Shown here: positions 44,937-44,959 of the stretch, piece by piece
How positions within the stretch are numbered: the first letter of the stretch is position 1
How the letters are laid out: each line of letters starts with the position of its first letter
Source of the DNA: Anammoximicrobium sp032229885
Lineage (GTDB): Bacteria; Planctomycetota; Planctomycetia; Pirellulales; Pirellulaceae
Length of the DNA stretch: 44,959 nt
Direction: 5' to 3'
Assembly (NCBI GenBank): GCA_032229885.1
Contig: JAVYAJ010000312.1
Coordinates: 1 to 44,959 of the forward strand
Notes under the pieces: model-generated
Database searches by the model: none
What the model saw: the letters and a program-made list of their open reading frames with translations, nothing else
Told to the model about the DNA's origin: nothing
Position numbers and translations under genes: made by a program

Positions 44937-44955
44937 CCTGGGGCAACGCCCCAGG
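44937..44955. repeat. Palindromic repeat unit C, copy 2
   Basis: CCTGGGGC-AAC-GCCCCAGG is the inverted copy of C1, directly at the right edge of the window. The array may continue beyond. Confidence 0.9.
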
Positions 44956-44959
44956 GCTG

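Noticed and set aside
44567..44955. CRISPR array
   Set aside because: The repeats are of several types, unevenly spaced and self-complementary, with no uniform spacers and no cas genes.
1..44959. tRNA, rRNA or integration sites
   Set aside because: No cloverleaf-like pattern, T-loop consensus or rRNA sequence was recognised by eye. A tRNA search program would settle it.

Overview
The window looks like chromosomal DNA of a GC-rich planctomycete. This rests on gene content: a DUF1559 prepilin-like protein ending in the H-X9-DG motif and followed by a small transthyretin-like lipoprotein, a giant PQQ-type beta-propeller protein with a methyltransferase-like insert, a right-handed beta-helix protein, a lysine-less lipoyl-like protein, and menaquinone synthesis by the futalosine route. 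No rRNA, tRNA, CRISPR array, transposase or prophage was seen. All genes appear intact. The species cannot be named from the sequence alone.

Layout. 1-2.6 kb: a low-GC hypothetical membrane protein, a CDGSH iron-sulfur protein and mqnA. 2.7-7.2 kb: mqnC, galT and a coiled-coil membrane protein behind a good sigma70-like promoter. 7.3-10.3 kb: an HDAC-like deacetylase facing a DUF1559 prepilin and its lipoprotein partner. 10.8-16.2 kb: the propeller protein, convergent with the beta-helix protein. 16.5-22.9 kb (minus strand): a compact glycan operon, fnlA-fnlB-fnlC-wbuB-(4-ketoreductase)-(sugar-phosphate transferase), predicted to make UDP-N-acetyl-L-fucosamine and to start and extend a surface polysaccharide or lipid-linked oligosaccharide. 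23.2-24.3 kb: a lysine-less lipoyl-like protein translationally coupled to an SDR. 24.5-30.1 kb (minus): a heavy-metal RND efflux unit (CzcA-type pump, His-rich CzcB-type adaptor, His-rich lipoprotein). 30.3-35.9 kb (minus): a secreted protein with an S1/P1-PLC-like zinc site, a secreted alpha/beta hydrolase, a TadG-like pilus protein and CsrA. 36.1-38.9 kb: an AddB-like PD-(D/E)XK nuclease, divergent from csrA. 39.0-44.6 kb (minus): an ABC-2 permease fused to a CPBP protease, archease, an FtsX-like ABC permease and a CYTH protein. 44.57-44.96 kb: a dense cluster of short palindromic repeats running off the right edge.

How the genes work together. mqnA and mqnC are two non-consecutive steps of one pathway (chorismate to 1,4-dihydroxy-6-naphthoate); the remaining steps lie elsewhere. 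The fnl block is the most complete pathway present. galT and the beta-helix protein sit beside carbohydrate genes but are not provably part of that pathway. The metal-efflux unit is self-contained apart from an outer-membrane channel. The two ABC permeases lack ATPase genes in this window. The most unusual points are the mixed palindromic repeat cluster, the zinc-hydrolase-like fusion at 30.3-32.1 kb, the degenerate methyltransferase insert with a 15-bp tandem repeat inside the propeller gene, and the lipoyl-like protein without its lysine.
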